This document shows, one piece after another, positions 23,418-35,232 of a DNA stretch of 64,000 bases; position 1 is the first letter of the stretch; every line of letters starts with the position of its first letter. This stretch comes from Saccopteryx bilineata (lineage: Eukaryota; Chordata; Mammalia; Chiroptera; Emballonuridae), in contig NC_089498.1 in NCBI RefSeq assembly GCF_036850765.1, positions 76,734,305 to 76,798,304 on the forward strand, in the 5' to 3' direction. The position numbers and the translations under genes are program-made. The notes under the pieces were generated by a model, which made no database searches, was not told where the DNA came from, and saw only the letters and a program-made list of their open reading frames with translations.

Positions 23418-23734
23418 CGAAGTGGTTGAAATTTTAAAAAATGAAGACATCCAAGAAATAATTCTTGGTGATAGGAGTCTTAGCTAAATTAAATACAAAA
23501 ATGGCAGATTCATTGCTACTCATTTAATCTGTGAATGAGCATATATAGAAATAAAAGAATCAATTTCATATGTTGTCTGCATTTCATATGTTGCTCCAGC
23601 TAATCAGAAAGCTGTCACTGAATCACTATATCTTATGTGTGAAATCACAGTTGGGTGTTCTGAAATTTGGATATTTATAAAAGTCTCAGACTTACATCTG
23701 ACTGTCTTGGACTTACTCTGGTGACACAGTGTTC

Positions 23735-23975
23735 AATCATAATTAGTCTCAGTTCTGGAGTCAGACTATCAGACTTTGGATTTTTGTTCTGTGATGTGTG
23801 TTCCAGGTAGGTTATTTAACCTCTTTTAGCTTCAATTACTTCATCTGTGAAATGGTGATCATAAAATATCTCCTGGTAGGGTTGTTGTAAATTCAAATGA
23901 GATAGTACTCGAAAGATACGTAGCACGGTGTCTGGCATACATTAGTCACTCAGCTAAGTTTTACCTATTCTAACT
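23735..23975 (+). mobile_element. MIR, plus strand
   Basis: Forward MIR order: agttctggagtcagactatc, aggttatttaacctctttta, cttcatctgtgaaatggtga, tagggttgttgtaaattcaa, gtgtctggcatacattagtc. Confidence 0.8.
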
Positions 23976-24159
23976 TATATATGTACCTGCTAGGAGCTGA
24001 CTGCCAATGTATAATAGAATAGTTCTCCTCTTAGGGAGTTGCTCAGATGAAATTGCATATACATTCTGGACATTTATTTTCAGTCTATCATAACACAGCA
24101 GGCACTACAGAGTAAGAAAAACTAGGAAAAGTTGTTTTACAGTGTCTATCTCCATTTCT

Positions 24160-24760
24160 GACCTCTCTCAGAACTCGAGTCTTCTGAGGTTCATTCTTGC
24201 CTTCTCCATTTATCTCAGTAAATAGTAGCACCATTTACCCAATTTTGTCCAAAATCTAGGTGTTACTCTTGATTCCTTTCTTTCCTTAGTCCCCCATATC
24301 TATTCCATCAGCAGGACCTGTCATGCTGCCTCCAAAGAAGTCCATCTGTTTCTTTCTATGTCTATCACTATTTCATGGTTCAAACCAGGAATGTTTGTCA
24401 TCCTATATTACTATAACAGACTTCTAATTTAATCTTTCTGCTTTCATGCTCCTGTATTCCATTCTCTCCAGTTAAACCAGGGTGATCTTTTAAAACAAAA
24501 TTAGATCATGTCATTCCTCTGTTCAAAATTTAATTATAGTTGGCCTCTTGTCATGCTTATAATAAAATCAAATTTTCTTAGGCTCATAAAAGCTGAAGTG
24601 ATCTGCTTCTTGCTCTGACCACAAACCTTTATTTTCTCTTTTGCCGTTTTTCACACTGGCTTTCCAATTAATTTAGTGCTGTCTGTCAAGAATGCCCTTC
24701 TACTACCTAGCTCTTGTCATTCAGTTCTCTCCTGCTGGAGGCCTTCCCCGACTACCCATA
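24160..24760 (+). mobile_element. L2 LINE fragment, plus strand
   Basis: Text characteristic of the L2 3' region: ggtgttactcttgattcctt, tcatgctgcctcca, gggtgatcttttaaaacaaa, gatcatgtcattcctctgtt, gaatgcccttctactacc, cctgctggaggccttccc. No open frame survives. Confidence 0.6.
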
Positions 24761-24849
24761 GATCAGATCTATGGTGAAGTAAAAAGAAAATCTTTTATAT
24801 ATAGAATGTACTTCATAAGATTACCAACAATATTTTGGGATGGGAATTT

Positions 24850-25028
24850 TCTTTTAAGAATTTTTTATTGATTGATTTGAGAGAGAGAGAGAGAAGCATT
24901 CATTTGTTTTTCTATTTAGTTGTACATTCATTGGTTGCTTCCCATATGTGTCCTGATCAGAGATTGAACCTGTAATGTTGGTGTTTTGGGGTGACCCTCC
25001 AACTGACTGAGCTTAGTAACCAGACAGG
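24850..25028 (-). mobile_element. Old Ves-like tRNA SINE, minus strand
   Basis: GA run, ttgtacattcattggttgc, gattgaacctgtaatgttgg, aactgactgagctta and a head ending aaccagacaggg, the reverse of a classic Ves-type SINE. Flanks ttgggatgggaattttc and taggatgggctattct fit a duplication. Confidence 0.7.
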
Positions 25029-25213
25029 GTTAGGATGGGCTATTCTTTATTCTGTGAAGTCCTTCGTACATTTTTTTAATGTTAAAATGCCCTTTTATGA
25101 AATGCTAGTGACATTCAGACAGGGTTGGGATGGGCTAATAATCTTTATTCTGTGATGTCCTTCATACATTTTTTTTGTTAAAATGTCCTTTTATGAAATG
25201 ATAGTGACATTCA
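25021..25213. repeat. Two-copy tandem duplication, about 96 bp
   Basis: 25021-25115 and 25116-25213 align almost throughout (cagacagggtt ... agtgacattca) with a few substitutions and short indels. The first unit begins inside the head of the preceding SINE, so the duplication postdates that insertion. Confidence 0.85.
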
Positions 25214-26429
25214 ATTGTATAACTTAAAAATATAATCTAAGCAGTATGAATAATTGGGAAGCACTGGTACTCTGTACTTTTGTATTGGAGGTTTTCTTTC
25301 AGTTTCAGAGATTTGTAGTTCACTGCAAATAAAGAAGCACTGTGTAGGTAGGTGTTCCTATGATGGAGTTTTGCTAAGAATTCTTATTAAATAAAGTTCA
25401 GTCAATCAAATGTTACTATATTCTTCAAATTCTCCTGGGAAATAAATTGTCAGGTTCTATTTAAAGATTATATGCTGTTTGAATATGTACTGGTAAAGTG
25501 AAATGTAGCATAAGAATCCTCAGATAATAATTAAGGGAAGTAAAAATAGTAGACCTCTAATAATGTTTTTTGGGGAAAAGAGTTAATACATTTAGCAATG
25601 TTTCTGTGAATAACCTTATCCGTAATGAAAGCTGACTAAAATTGCATGTGTTTTATTACATTAGCAGTGATCAACTCTAAGAACAACCCAATTTGTATTA
25701 AGATATGGGTGGCCTTTTTTTTCCCCTTCTCATTGTCCATTAAGAACTGAAAGGGACCTGAGATGTGTTTCAGTTTAGGAAACTGTTGGTCAATGGGCAT
25801 AATATTTTTTTGGTAGTTTCAGAATTAGAATTTCATCTCCTTATTCCCAGGCTTCTGAAATCTATGCTGTGATATACTATTTATTTTGGGGAGATGAGTT
25901 TTAAGAAAGTTCTCTTTTTGGAGTATGATATACATTGCTTTAAAATACTATTTTGATCAGTATTTTAATTCATATGAAATGAGATACTTTTAAATAACAT
26001 GCAGGGAAGACATTCCACATTCAGTGTTGTGACAGCTGGCCTCTTAAAGGCTATGAAAGCTCTAAAAGTAGTATTTTGTCAATTTAAGATTTAAAATTAA
26101 GAAAATCATAAAGATATTTTATTCTTGTTATTCTGTCTTAAAGAAACTTTAAACATAAAGAGATGAGACATTATAAAAGTAAATCCCACTTCCTTTAAAA
26201 TGATAGTTTTGCTAATTGTGATGAAAAGAAATATGTTTTGATAAAGAGCAGGAATAATTTTTGTAGTTTTAAACCATTTCAGAAAGATAATTAAAGTTTA
26301 ATAATAATTACAAAAATTTTATGCTAATAAAATCAATATATAGTAGAGAATTTATAAGCTAGTTCATATAAATAAGACAGTAAAAATTACACATAATCTC
26401 AGTTTCCAGAGAAACCAATATTTTGATGT
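25214..26429. other. Intronic sequence, nothing recognised
   Basis: AT-rich, no gene. Confidence 0.4.
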
Positions 26430-26579
26430 GTCTCTTACCAGTCTTTTTTCTGTGCAAATATGGCATGTATTTTTTTTAAAACAAAGTCAAGATCATTCTC
26501 TATATTACTTTTGTTTTGCTTTTTTTCATTCAACATAGTATCATGAGCATTTTTGTACATCCTTAAAAAGTCTATGGAG

Positions 26580-26744
26580 GCCTGACCTGTGGTGGCGCAG
26601 TGGATAAAGCGTTGACCTGGAAATGCTGAGGTCGCCGGTTCGAAACCCTGGGCTTGCCTGGTCAAGGCACATATGGGAGTTGATGCTTCCAGCTCCTCCC
26701 CCATTCTCTCTCTGTCTCTCTCTCCTCTCTGTCTCTCTCTCCTC

Positions 26745-26770
<26 letters not shown>
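26580..26770 (+). mobile_element. SINE-B copy, plus strand
   Basis: Near-consensus SINE-B: gcctgacctgtggtggcgca, cggttcgaaaccctgggc and ctcctcccccattctctc, then a long A run. The target word aaaaagtctatggag is at 26565-26579 and 26771-26785, a perfect duplication. Confidence 0.95.
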
Positions 26771-26779
<9 letters not shown>

Positions 26780-26785
26780 ATGGAG

Positions 26786-27160
26786 GCCCTGGCCCGTTGG
26801 CTCAGCGGTAGAGTGTCGGCCTGGCGTGCGGGAGTCCTGGGTTCGATTCCCGGCCAGGGCACACAGGAGAGGCGCCCATCTGCTTCTCCACCCCTCCCCC
26901 TCTCCTTCCTCTCTGTCTCTCTCTCCCCCTCCCACAGCCCGGGGCTCCATTGGAGCAAAGATGGCCCCGGCGCTAGGGATGGCTCTGTGGCCTCTGCCCC
27001 AGGCGCTAGAGTGGCTCTGGATGCAACAGAGCGACGCCCCAGAGGGGCAGAACATCGCCCCCTGGTGGGCATGCCAGGTGGATCCCAGTCGGGCGCATGC
27101 GGGAGTCTGTCTGACTGCCTCCCCGTTTCCAGCTTCGGAAAAATGAAAAACAAAACAAAA
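26786..27160 (+). mobile_element. SINE-C copy, plus strand, inserted at the same site
   Basis: Near-consensus SINE-C: gccctggcccgttggctcag, ggttcgattcccggccaggg, gctccattggagcaaagatg, ccctggtgggcatgccaggt, tccagcttcggaaaaat. It starts directly at the right-hand duplication of the preceding SINE-B, and ctatggaaag follows its tail, so two SINEs entered one target. Confidence 0.95.
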
Positions 27161-27814
27161 CTATGGAAAGATTTTATAATATCTCATAACATTCTATGTA
27201 ATTTATTTAACCATTGTTCTACTTTTGGTTATTTAGTATATAATAAATTTTTGCTATTAATGCTGAAACGAATAACTGGTTATACAAATCTCTGTCCACA
27301 TTATTATATTTTATTTATGATAGTTGCCTAAAAGTAGAATTGGTTACACATACTGCCGAAAAGCTTTCCAGAATGTACTAATTTAAACTTCTCACCAACA
27401 ATGTATGTATGTGCTGTTTTATTGCACCTTAACAACAAATTGGTTGTGTTTGAAGAGGACTTTGTTATTATTTTGGGGCTTGCAGCATTTTTTTGAAAAG
27501 ATAGTATGGTGGGTCCACATATTTGTTGTGCTATCCAGAGGCACTTGGCTTTTGAGGTTAGAGATCTGTTTGTTTTTATAGCGGCAGATTAACCACATGG
27601 TTAGATAAAATTGATAGAGGATGTACTTATCTTCCCAAGAGAATACTAGTCTCTTTGGGTACACTTGTCTTGGTTCAATTATTTAAATTGTAAGAAGATT
27701 AATAAAGGTGAAAAATTTAAATTGACCAGTTTTTCTTAGATTATAAAGAATAGAGTTGAAATAAGTGCTTAAAAGATTGATTAAAAGAGTTTAAATAATA
27801 GCTGCTCAGTAGCT

Positions 27815-27815
<1 letters not shown>

Positions 27816-27842
<27 letters not shown>
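27816..27842. repeat. (TG)n microsatellite
   Basis: Uninterrupted TG dinucleotide run of about 13 units. Confidence 0.95.
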
Positions 27843-27845
<3 letters not shown>

Positions 27846-28274
27846 AGACTGGGTGGAAGAGAGGGTAGGAAAAGGATACAAAAAGAATATAACTGAGGGA
27901 AACAAAGGTGCTGTGAATAAAAAGAACTTCCGCCTTTACCTGGAAAAAAAAAGTCTTTATTGTTGTCTGTACGTGATTGATCCTGAAAGAACAAGTACCC
28001 TGAACTCTGTTTGCTGAAATAACATTTTTGTGCCGTACCTATGAAATGGTACTGAAATATATTTTAAAACAATAAACTCTTTGAAAGTTGTGTTGGTTGA
28101 TTATATAAAAAAACCCTTAATGTTTTAAGTTATATTTAAAGTCACTTATCAAAAATAAATTGTTTTATAAAAGCTGTGATATGGCCTTAATTTGGTTAAG
28201 TATTTGAATATTGCAGGCCCTTGTCTTCCCTTTATTGACATAGAATTTAGTATATCTGTTAAAAAATAAAGTTT
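27843..28274. other. Intronic sequence, nothing recognised
   Basis: AT-rich, no gene. Confidence 0.4.
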
Positions 28275-28286
28275 TAAGTATAGCTG

Positions 28287-28681
28287 GGGTTTTTTTTGTT
28301 TGTTTGTTTGTTTTTTTTGTATTTTTTCCAAAGCTAGATACGGGAGAGACAGACAGACTCCCGCATGCGCCCGACCGGGATCCACCCAGCACGCCCACCA
28401 GGGGGCGACGCTCTGCTCCTCCGGGGTGTCGCTCTGCTGCGACCAGAGCCACTCTAGCGCCTGGGGCAGAGGCCAAGGAGCCATCCCCAGCGCCTGGGCC
28501 GTTTTTGCTCCAATGGAGCCTCAGCTGTGGGAGGGGAAGAGAGAGACAGAGAGGAAGGAGAAGGGGTGGGAGGGGTGGAGAAGCAGATGGGCGCTTCTCC
28601 TGTGTGCCCTGGCCGGAAATCGAACCCAGGACCTCTGCACGCCAGGCCGACGCTCTACCACTGAGCCAACCAGCCAGGGCC
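28287..28681 (-). mobile_element. SINE-C copy, minus strand
   Basis: Near-consensus reverse SINE-C with a gtttgtttgtttgt tail repeat and head gagccaaccagccagggc. The duplication taagtatagctg is at 28275-28286 and 28682-28693. Confidence 0.95.
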
Positions 28682-28859
28682 TAAGTATAGCTGTTTTGAT
28701 CCCAAAAAAACTTTATTGCTAAAAATCAGAAGGGGGAGTTACTAAAGTATGTTAGGCTTGAGCAAAATGTATTTTATTTTTCACAGGACATAGTTCTTGT
28801 TAGCTTTCATATTATTCTTTGCAGATATATAATTAGACATTTGACTAGAATTAAGTTTT

Positions 28860-28980
28860 AATCGTCACAACGCCCTGAGAAGCATGGATAAAATGAGGGA
28901 CAGATGTTTTCAGAATCACTCTAAGATCATAGAGCTCGTAGGAATCCAGCAGGGGTTCCAAGCCATATATATGTCTTGCT
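28860..28980 (-). mobile_element. MIR fragment, minus strand
   Basis: Weak reverse MIR landmarks: cgtcacaacgccctgag, agatcatagagctcgtagg, gggttccaagcc. Confidence 0.4.
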
Positions 28981-29467
28981 ACCTTTACAACCTCGCTAAT
29001 TAGAATGATCCACAGACCAGAAGCAAATGGTGAGATCTAGGTACTTAGGAATTGCAAGATCTTGGCCACAGAGACCTACTGAGTCAAACCCTTATTTTAA
29101 CAAGACCCTGCAAGTAATGTGTATGCATATTTACTTTAAGTTTGAGAAGCACCATTGTACATTCCATATTAAAAGTTATATTGAAGTTTTGAAATCTTTT
29201 CTAAGGATTATTCCTGGTTTTACTTTTACTTTTGTGGGTTATCAACATTTTCCACAAGAGGAAGAAGGAAACTGTTGAGTTTAGTCAGTGTCTTCACCAC
29301 TTCAAATTGCTGTCTTCCTGTTGCTTTGATTCAGATTCTGTTTAAATCCAGAGGAACAGTTGACTAATTCGGCTTTTGGACATTTGGTCAAAGTCTCAAT
29401 CAGGCAAATATAGCTCTGTTTTTAACAGCTATTCCTCATGGACCCAACAAAGCAGATTTATATAATC

Positions 29468-29746
29468 CAGTGGTCCCTAACCCCCGGGCCCGTGGACCGG
29501 TACCGGTCCTCAGAGAAAGAATAAATAACTTACATTATTTCTGTTTTATTTATATTTATATTTAAGTCTGAATGATGTTTTATATTTTAAAAAATGACCA
29601 GATTCCCTCTGTTACATCTAAGACTCACTCTTGACGCTTGTCTTAGTCACGTGATACATTTATCTGTCCTACCCTAACGGCTGGACCGTGAAAATATTTT
29701 CTGACATTAAACTGGTCCGTGGCCCAAAAAATGTTGGGGACCACTG
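29468..29746. mobile_element. Nonautonomous hAT element, family 2
   Basis: Termini cagtggtccctaacccc and ggttgg-type inverse atgttggggaccactg, with cgtggaccggtaccggtc next to the left end mirrored by actggtccgtggccc near the right. The 8-bp flank repeats are atataatc and atacaatc (7 of 8). Noncoding interior. Confidence 0.88.
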
Positions 29747-29980
29747 ATACAATCCATGGCTTCATTCTGGATAGAAGTTTTCCAAATTAAAGAGAATGTT
29801 TAAAAGAAAGCATTTTTGAGGAAAACTTAAAATCTTTTTGAATATTTGATGTTTTAGATGGTTAGCAAGGAACCACAGATCTGTATAAACTGGTGTCTCG
29901 ACTAATTTCATTTTGTGAACATAATTATTTGGTCACAGGGACAATGACAGGTAAAAAAAGAAGCAAGGCTAACAGTAGAA

Positions 29981-30240
29981 CAGCACTGTTTAGTAGAAAT
30001 ATAATACAAGATGGATATAATTTTAAATTTTCTACTAGCCACATTAAAAAAGTAAAAAAACTAAATTAATCTTAGTAATACATTTTACTTAACCTAATAT
30101 AGCAAAATATTATAACACGAAAAAATATAATACGTATTCAATGTAAAAATTATTGAGACATTTTATATATTTGTTTTTACTGTCTTGAAAAATCCTGTAG
30201 CATTTTATATTGTCTCAGTTTGGATGAAAATTTTCAAGTT
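29981..30240 (+). mobile_element. Ancient hAT-like MER fossil
   Basis: Pattern cagcactgtttagtagaaat, attttaaattttctactagc, cacattaaaaaagtaaaa, catattg-type stretch and gtctcagtttggatga is a familiar mammal-wide nonautonomous DNA element. I do not name the exact family. Confidence 0.55.
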
Positions 30241-31180
30241 AAAAGGTGAAATATAGTTCAATAAAAACCAAATTGTTTTTAATGGAAAAATATTTTACAT
30301 TGCTTTGGTTTTAAAATGTAAACTAATTAAAATTAAGTAGAATTAAAAATTCAGTTCTTTTGGTCACAGTATGGTACATTTCAGTATCACATGATGTTGG
30401 GTTGTGTTTCTAATGTAACTGGTTTCAGACCTAGGGAATTGATCACCGTCCTCTATATGGTCAGTGAAAGAATGCCACTGGAGGTTGGAATGCATTAATA
30501 TAAATATTATGGGAGAATAAAGAAGGGATAAAGAAAAGCTATTTAGGTCATAAAGCGTTTATGACCCAACCCCTCGTTCTTTCCACAGTTAATTAATTAA
30601 TTAATAGAGAATCAGTTTCTTAATTCTTAAACTGGGCTAAATGGTAAGTTAGGGCCAGGAGTTAGGTGCTTCCAACTTTTCCCCCCTATGGCATTAAGAT
30701 GCTTCAGAGGGCTGCACACTTTTCAGAAAAATGAGATAATTTGAAAATTAAGTGTGGAATGCAGGATAGTCTGAGTAGGCTTGTTTGGGCGAGAGATTTT
30801 AAACTTGGTGTTCCTGGATCACTTGGGGCCATTTGCAAAAAATACCTGTGTCCGGGCCTCACCCTTCTGTAGAGATTGATTCACAAAGTTACAGTGAGTT
30901 CTGAGCACTTACGTATGCTGTTCTAAGTGTTTCTGAAGTCCAAGAACATTTGGGGACTGTCGGACTCTGCAATTGATTTTTCCAGGCTACGACTTTGAAT
31001 TTATCACACGGTGCTGCTGTTGCCAAGCGTTTGATTTCCCCAGCCTGAGGTTTCCCAGGCGGTCGCTGCTTTTCTTGTGCAGATGACTTTTGCAGGCTGA
31101 TAAAACCTCATCTCCAAGGATTGCCCCGAGAGCGTCCCTATCTCAGATCTTGCTTAAGCGACTTAGGTCGCCTAGGTAGA
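30241..31180. other. Intronic sequence, nothing recognised
   Basis: Mostly AT-rich, rising in GC from about 30950 towards the second ADK promoter. A ttaattaattaattaa run lies near 30590. Confidence 0.45.
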
Positions 31181-31628
31181 CCATGGCCATGTGACGGATA
31201 AGCTGGTTGCCAGCAGGGTAGCCATTTTTGAGGCGGGCACCCGACCTCATGTCCCGTAACTGGGAGTGGGGAGACGCTGTTACCAGGACTCAAGATGGCC
31301 ACTGCGTCCGCTAGCCAGCTTGCTAGCCCAAACGCCAGCGCGCCGGCACGAGACGCGCGAGTGCCTCCTGGTAGCCCACGGCGCCTGGGGCTCCTCTTGG
31401 GCCGCGGGCCCGGGGCGGAGCGTCCGCCCACTGCGCGCGCGGCCAATCAGCACTCGGGGCTGGCCGGGTGGGGGCCGCCCGCGCATGGGGTGTGTGAGGA
31501 CGCGCTCCCGGTCCCTGAGTGCCTGAGCAGAGAAGCAGTTGCTGTGATACCTGCTGCTGCTTCTGCTGCCCGTGCGGACGCAGAGCATCGGACGCGAGCG
31601 CTGCTGCGTGGGGCAGGAAGGTGAAGCC
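31180..31628 (+). promoter_or_regulatory. ADK: ADK short-isoform CpG promoter and 5' leader
   Basis: A second CpG-dense island inside intron 1. It contains an inverse-type CCAAT box (ggccaatcag, CCAAT at 31443-31447) 182 bp before the start codon, GC-rich Sp1-like stretches (gcccggggcggagcg near 31408) and a YY1-like caagatggcc at 31291. No TATA box is evident. It contains small upstream ORFs (31295-31624 and an ATG at 31485) whose presence in mRNA depends on the start site. Confidence 0.72.
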
Positions 31629-31642
31629 ATGACGTCCGTCAG
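31629..31642 (+). CDS. ADK: Adenosine kinase exon 1S, short cytoplasmic isoform start
   Basis: Fourteen coding bases encode Met-Thr-Ser-Val and the first two bases (AG) of the next codon, followed by the donor CAG|GTACTG at 31643. Mammalian short ADK begins MTSV or MTST directly before the [10 protein letters not shown] block, and exon 2 here supplies that block in the right phase. The promoter spacing (about 27.7 kb downstream of exon 1L) also fits the mammalian gene layout. The donor is weaker than that of exon 1L (GTACTG against GTGAGC). Far too short for an ORF search; recognised from the sequence and its CpG-island context. Confidence 0.85.
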
Positions 31643-33682
31643 GTACTGAGGGAGGGCGACAGCTTAAACTGCTCGCTTGCTGGGTGTTAGCCTCCCGATT
31701 ACCGGAGAACTGTTGCCCCTTCTCTTGGGTGGTCCGGAGCTTCTCAGTGCCACCGGCCCCCCCTCATGTTAGAGGTTCTCGTTGCACTTTTCATTTGGTC
31801 ATTTCTGCTTTCCTCAGAAGTTTTTGGGTCTGTGGCACATGGTGGAGTCTGTAAGCAGCCGCACCGCTGAGGTGACCCTCGCCCAGATTCCAAGGTTTGA
31901 AGCTTGCTTGTGTGTGTAGTGAATTTCTCAGGGAAAAAAAATGTAGCTCCCGTTTCCCCTTGAGGCAGTGTGACATGCTCCATGTGTGTCCATGCCTGCA
32001 TGTCATGCCTTCTGACAGAACTTCATTGGTGGCCGTGAGCAGACCGGCTAAGTTGGCCCTTCTCTGATGCAGGTGGATTGTCCCCAAGATATGAAATTGT
32101 GTGCCCCTGCAATGTTTGCTTATGACTGGAACTGGTACTCTGGTTCCCGAAGGCTCCATCTGTTTGCCTACTTATGTGCAAGTCAGAAGTGAAATGAGTT
32201 TTGTCAGATAGTAGGAATATAATAACAGTAATAAACAGGAGATTTCCCCTCAATTGCTCTTCCAGAGTTTTGAAGGTTCTTCTTTGTTAAGGATGACAGA
32301 ATAATGGACCTGTCCAATTTCTGCATGCACCAATGACTGAATGTTTAACTTAGGGCAATGCAACTATTTATAAAAAGAGATAAATTACCTTATTTACTCA
32401 GTGTTCTGACCTGTTACTTTTAAAGTAGACCTTGGTCTTTATTGTCCCAGTGAAAGAGAAGCCCCAGCACAAATGTGAAGAGAATAAGTGAATTTTTTGT
32501 CTGAGCTTCCAGCAGCTTACCTCTTCTTGGTGATTTAACAGTTTCTCAGTGGTTCTTTTGACTACACATTATTTAGGAGATGACTTGAGAACTGAACCCT
32601 CAGGTAAGATAAGGTAAGATTCAACTGTGCTGAACTTGGATACAGTTTCTCTTTCTTAAATTGCATAATTAGACTAACATAGATAAGGAGTACTTCATTA
32701 AGCAGAAGGAGAAATTTGGGTGCTTAAACATGGAGACAAACGTGGAAAGGTTTTACAGTAAATTATATTGGGACATGTAAGTCTAGCTTTTAATGCTAAC
32801 TATTGTATTTTAGGATGAATTAGGAGTATGTGGACTCAATTTTAATTGACCCTTGTCTTCCTGGCTACTCTTCATTGGAGAAATACCCAAATTTAAAGCT
32901 TCTGCTACTTGGCAAGTGGCAACAGGTTGCATCTTTTTTTACCCCCAGGTTGCATCTTTTAATGTAGGGTGTGAGTGGCTGTTATGTTCAAAAGACTACT
33001 TGAAGGATTGACACAAGTCTTAATTTATTATGGAAAGATAGGCAACTGCTAATAAAATTACTTTTATGCTGTTTCTTCAGATGTTAGCCTGCATTTTACA
33101 TAATCTTGATCTATAGTGATGTGACTTAAAAAAAAGATTTTTACATGTCCAAACCAGCTGCAACATTTTACACCTGAGAAAACTGAGACCAAGGAAAGTT
33201 GAGTGCCTTCTGCAAAATCAGTTAGTGGTAGTTAAGAATTGAATCAAATATCCATGATCCAGTGATTTGTATGATGCCTTTATAGAAACAATATACTATT
33301 TAAATTTCCTGAAAAAGCTGCTTCAGTGGACGAAAATGATAAAGTATTGTGAGAGACAACGGTAGTAACTCTTTTCTTTCCTCTAGTCCTCCAAAGAACT
33401 TGGCAGTGTAGGTTCAGGAGTAGGCAGGGAGATTACTGAAGTTGAAGCAACTATGAATGTGGTGAGTTGTGATAAGTACTGCAAGTTCCCAGTGAAAACT
33501 GCATTTCATGCAATTTTGTCATATCTTAGTTTTCACAGTCATGTTAGGCATGTTCCCATTTTGTGCCCAGTCTGATAGTAGCCCAAAAGATAGATATTAT
33601 AGACCCACTTTTACTGTTAAGGAGAGTGAGTCACAAGTTTTCAACATTTGACTCATATCCAATGTTCTTCTTTATATCACAC
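31643..33682. other. Intronic sequence downstream of exon 1S
   Basis: GC content falls quickly after 31750. Minus-strand ORFs at 31744-32253 are not gene-like. A decayed reverse MIR is visible at about 33150-33260 (cacctgagaaaactgagacc). Nothing else recognised. Confidence 0.45.
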
Positions 33683-33702
33683 TTAAAAACAATTGTTAGT
33701 GA

Positions 33703-34081
33703 GGGCCCTGGCTGGTTGGCTCAGCGGTAGAGTGTTAGCCCAGCATATGGAAGTCTTGGGTTCAATACCCAGGCAAGGCTCACAGGAGAAGCGCCCATCT
33801 GCTTCTCCACCCTTTCCCCTCTCCTTCCTCTCTATCTCTCTTCCCCTCCCGCAGCCAAGGTTCCATTGGAGCAAAGTTGGCCCAGGCTCTGAGGATGGCT
33901 CCATGGCCTCTGCCTCAGGCACTAGAATGGCTCCGATTGCAGTGGAACAACGCCCCAGATGGGCCAAGCATCGCCCCCTAGTGGGCATGCTGGGTGGATC
34001 CCGGTCTGGCACATGCAGGAGTCTGACTGCCTCCTCTTTTCTAACTTTGGAAAAATACCCCCCCCCCAAAAAAAATAAAAA
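33703..34081 (+). mobile_element. SINE-C copy, plus strand
   Basis: Head gggccctggctggttggctc, then ttccattggagcaaagttgg and gggtggatcccggtctggc, with a C10-A tail. The duplication caattgttagtga is on the left (33690-33702) and attgttggtga on the right. Confidence 0.93.
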
Positions 34082-34439
34082 AATTGTTGGTGAATAATGT
34101 GACTGCAGTGACTGTGACTGAATACAGGCTTGGAAACCAATGAAGAGCAATGCTCAACATACCTGGGTTCTAGTCGAGAATCTTTTCCTGAATTACTGAT
34201 CGTTTCTATTTTTTTCTTTCCTGGACATTTGTTTAGTGATATGCTTAGTGATGGTGATACTAATATGTATCCCATAGTGTTGTTGAGTAGGTATGAAAGT
34301 ACTTAAAATTTTAAGGCATTTTATAAATGTAGTATTCTCTTCTTGTTAAGAGCAGTTAGAGCCCCTAGAGAATGGTCATCTGGAAAGAAATGTTTAAATC
34401 TTGAAGTTTTTAAACAGAAAGGAAACTTACCTGTCTAAT

Positions 34440-34560
34440 TCCCTCATTTTACAGTTGAAGAAACTGAAGCTAAAAGATAACTGTGATTTGTTCAAGTTTA
34501 TACAAAATAATTGTATATCTTTAAGAAGAACCCAGATCATTAGACACCCTGATTCAGTGT
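34440..34560 (-). mobile_element. MIR fragment, minus strand
   Basis: Reverse MIR core: ccctcattttacagttgaag, aaactgaagctaaaagataa, gaacccagatcattagacac. Confidence 0.6.
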
Positions 34561-35045
34561 CCTTTCTAGTGTAGCATTCAACTATTAGGAATTCCTAAAT
34601 AATGGTGTAAGTCAAAAGAGTGTTTTTTTTTAACTTAAGAAATTTGAATGAATTTGGCTGGAGATACTATCTCTTTGAACTTTTATTATTTGTATTCTAC
34701 TTTACTCCATCATTACTGGTGAAGACTATAAATTTACAGCCTTTAAAACTGATTATCCTTGAAGAACAACTTTTTACCCTTTGTTTTGATACATATATCA
34801 GATTCCAACTGGTCTTAATTTAGGAAGTGATAGAACATATTTTATAAATTGATGCTTTTTGCCATTTTTAATTGGACTAGTAGGAAAATTGATGCTTGAG
34901 TTAAATTCTGGAGACACAGGAAAATGTAGAAGTAGAGGACTAAAAGAGAATTTTAGCAAGCATTTTACTTTTTGTTCTGGACATAGAGGCCTAAAAAATG
35001 ATATTTCCTATTTAAGCAGCGGTACAATTTAAGATGGAACTTAGC

Positions 35046-35232
35046 GCCTGACCTATGGTAACACAGTGGTTAAAGCATCGACCTGGAATGCTGAGGTCAC
35101 TGGTTCAGAGCCCCGGGTTCTCCTGGTCGAAGTACATATGAGAAGCAACTATGAATTGGTGTTTTCTACTTTTTTCTCCCCTTTCCTCCCCTTCTCTTGC
35201 TCTTAAAAAATAAAATAAAATCTTTAAAAAAA
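35046..35232 (+). mobile_element. SINE-B copy, plus strand
   Basis: Diverged SINE-B starting gcctgacctatggtaacac. Flanks gatggaacttag and ggctagaacttag fit a target duplication. Confidence 0.85.

Larger units (their letters stand above)
26430..27420 (-). mobile_element. Old L1-like 3' fragment split by two SINEs
   Basis: Sequence outside the SINEs reads like the reverse of an old L1 end: cattcaacatagtatcatgag, attatttaaccattgttcta, gctattaatgctgaaacga, cctaaaagtagaattggtta. No coding frame is left, so the family call is tentative. Confidence 0.4.

Noticed and set aside
26435..27331. Several ORFs of 100-206 codons on both strands with Arg/Pro/Ser-rich products
   Set aside because: They are frames through the SINE-B/SINE-C pair. 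The same peptides recur at every SINE-C copy (28149-28722, 37059-37488, 41911-42340, 49437-50595, 61944-62335), so they are repeat translations, not genes.
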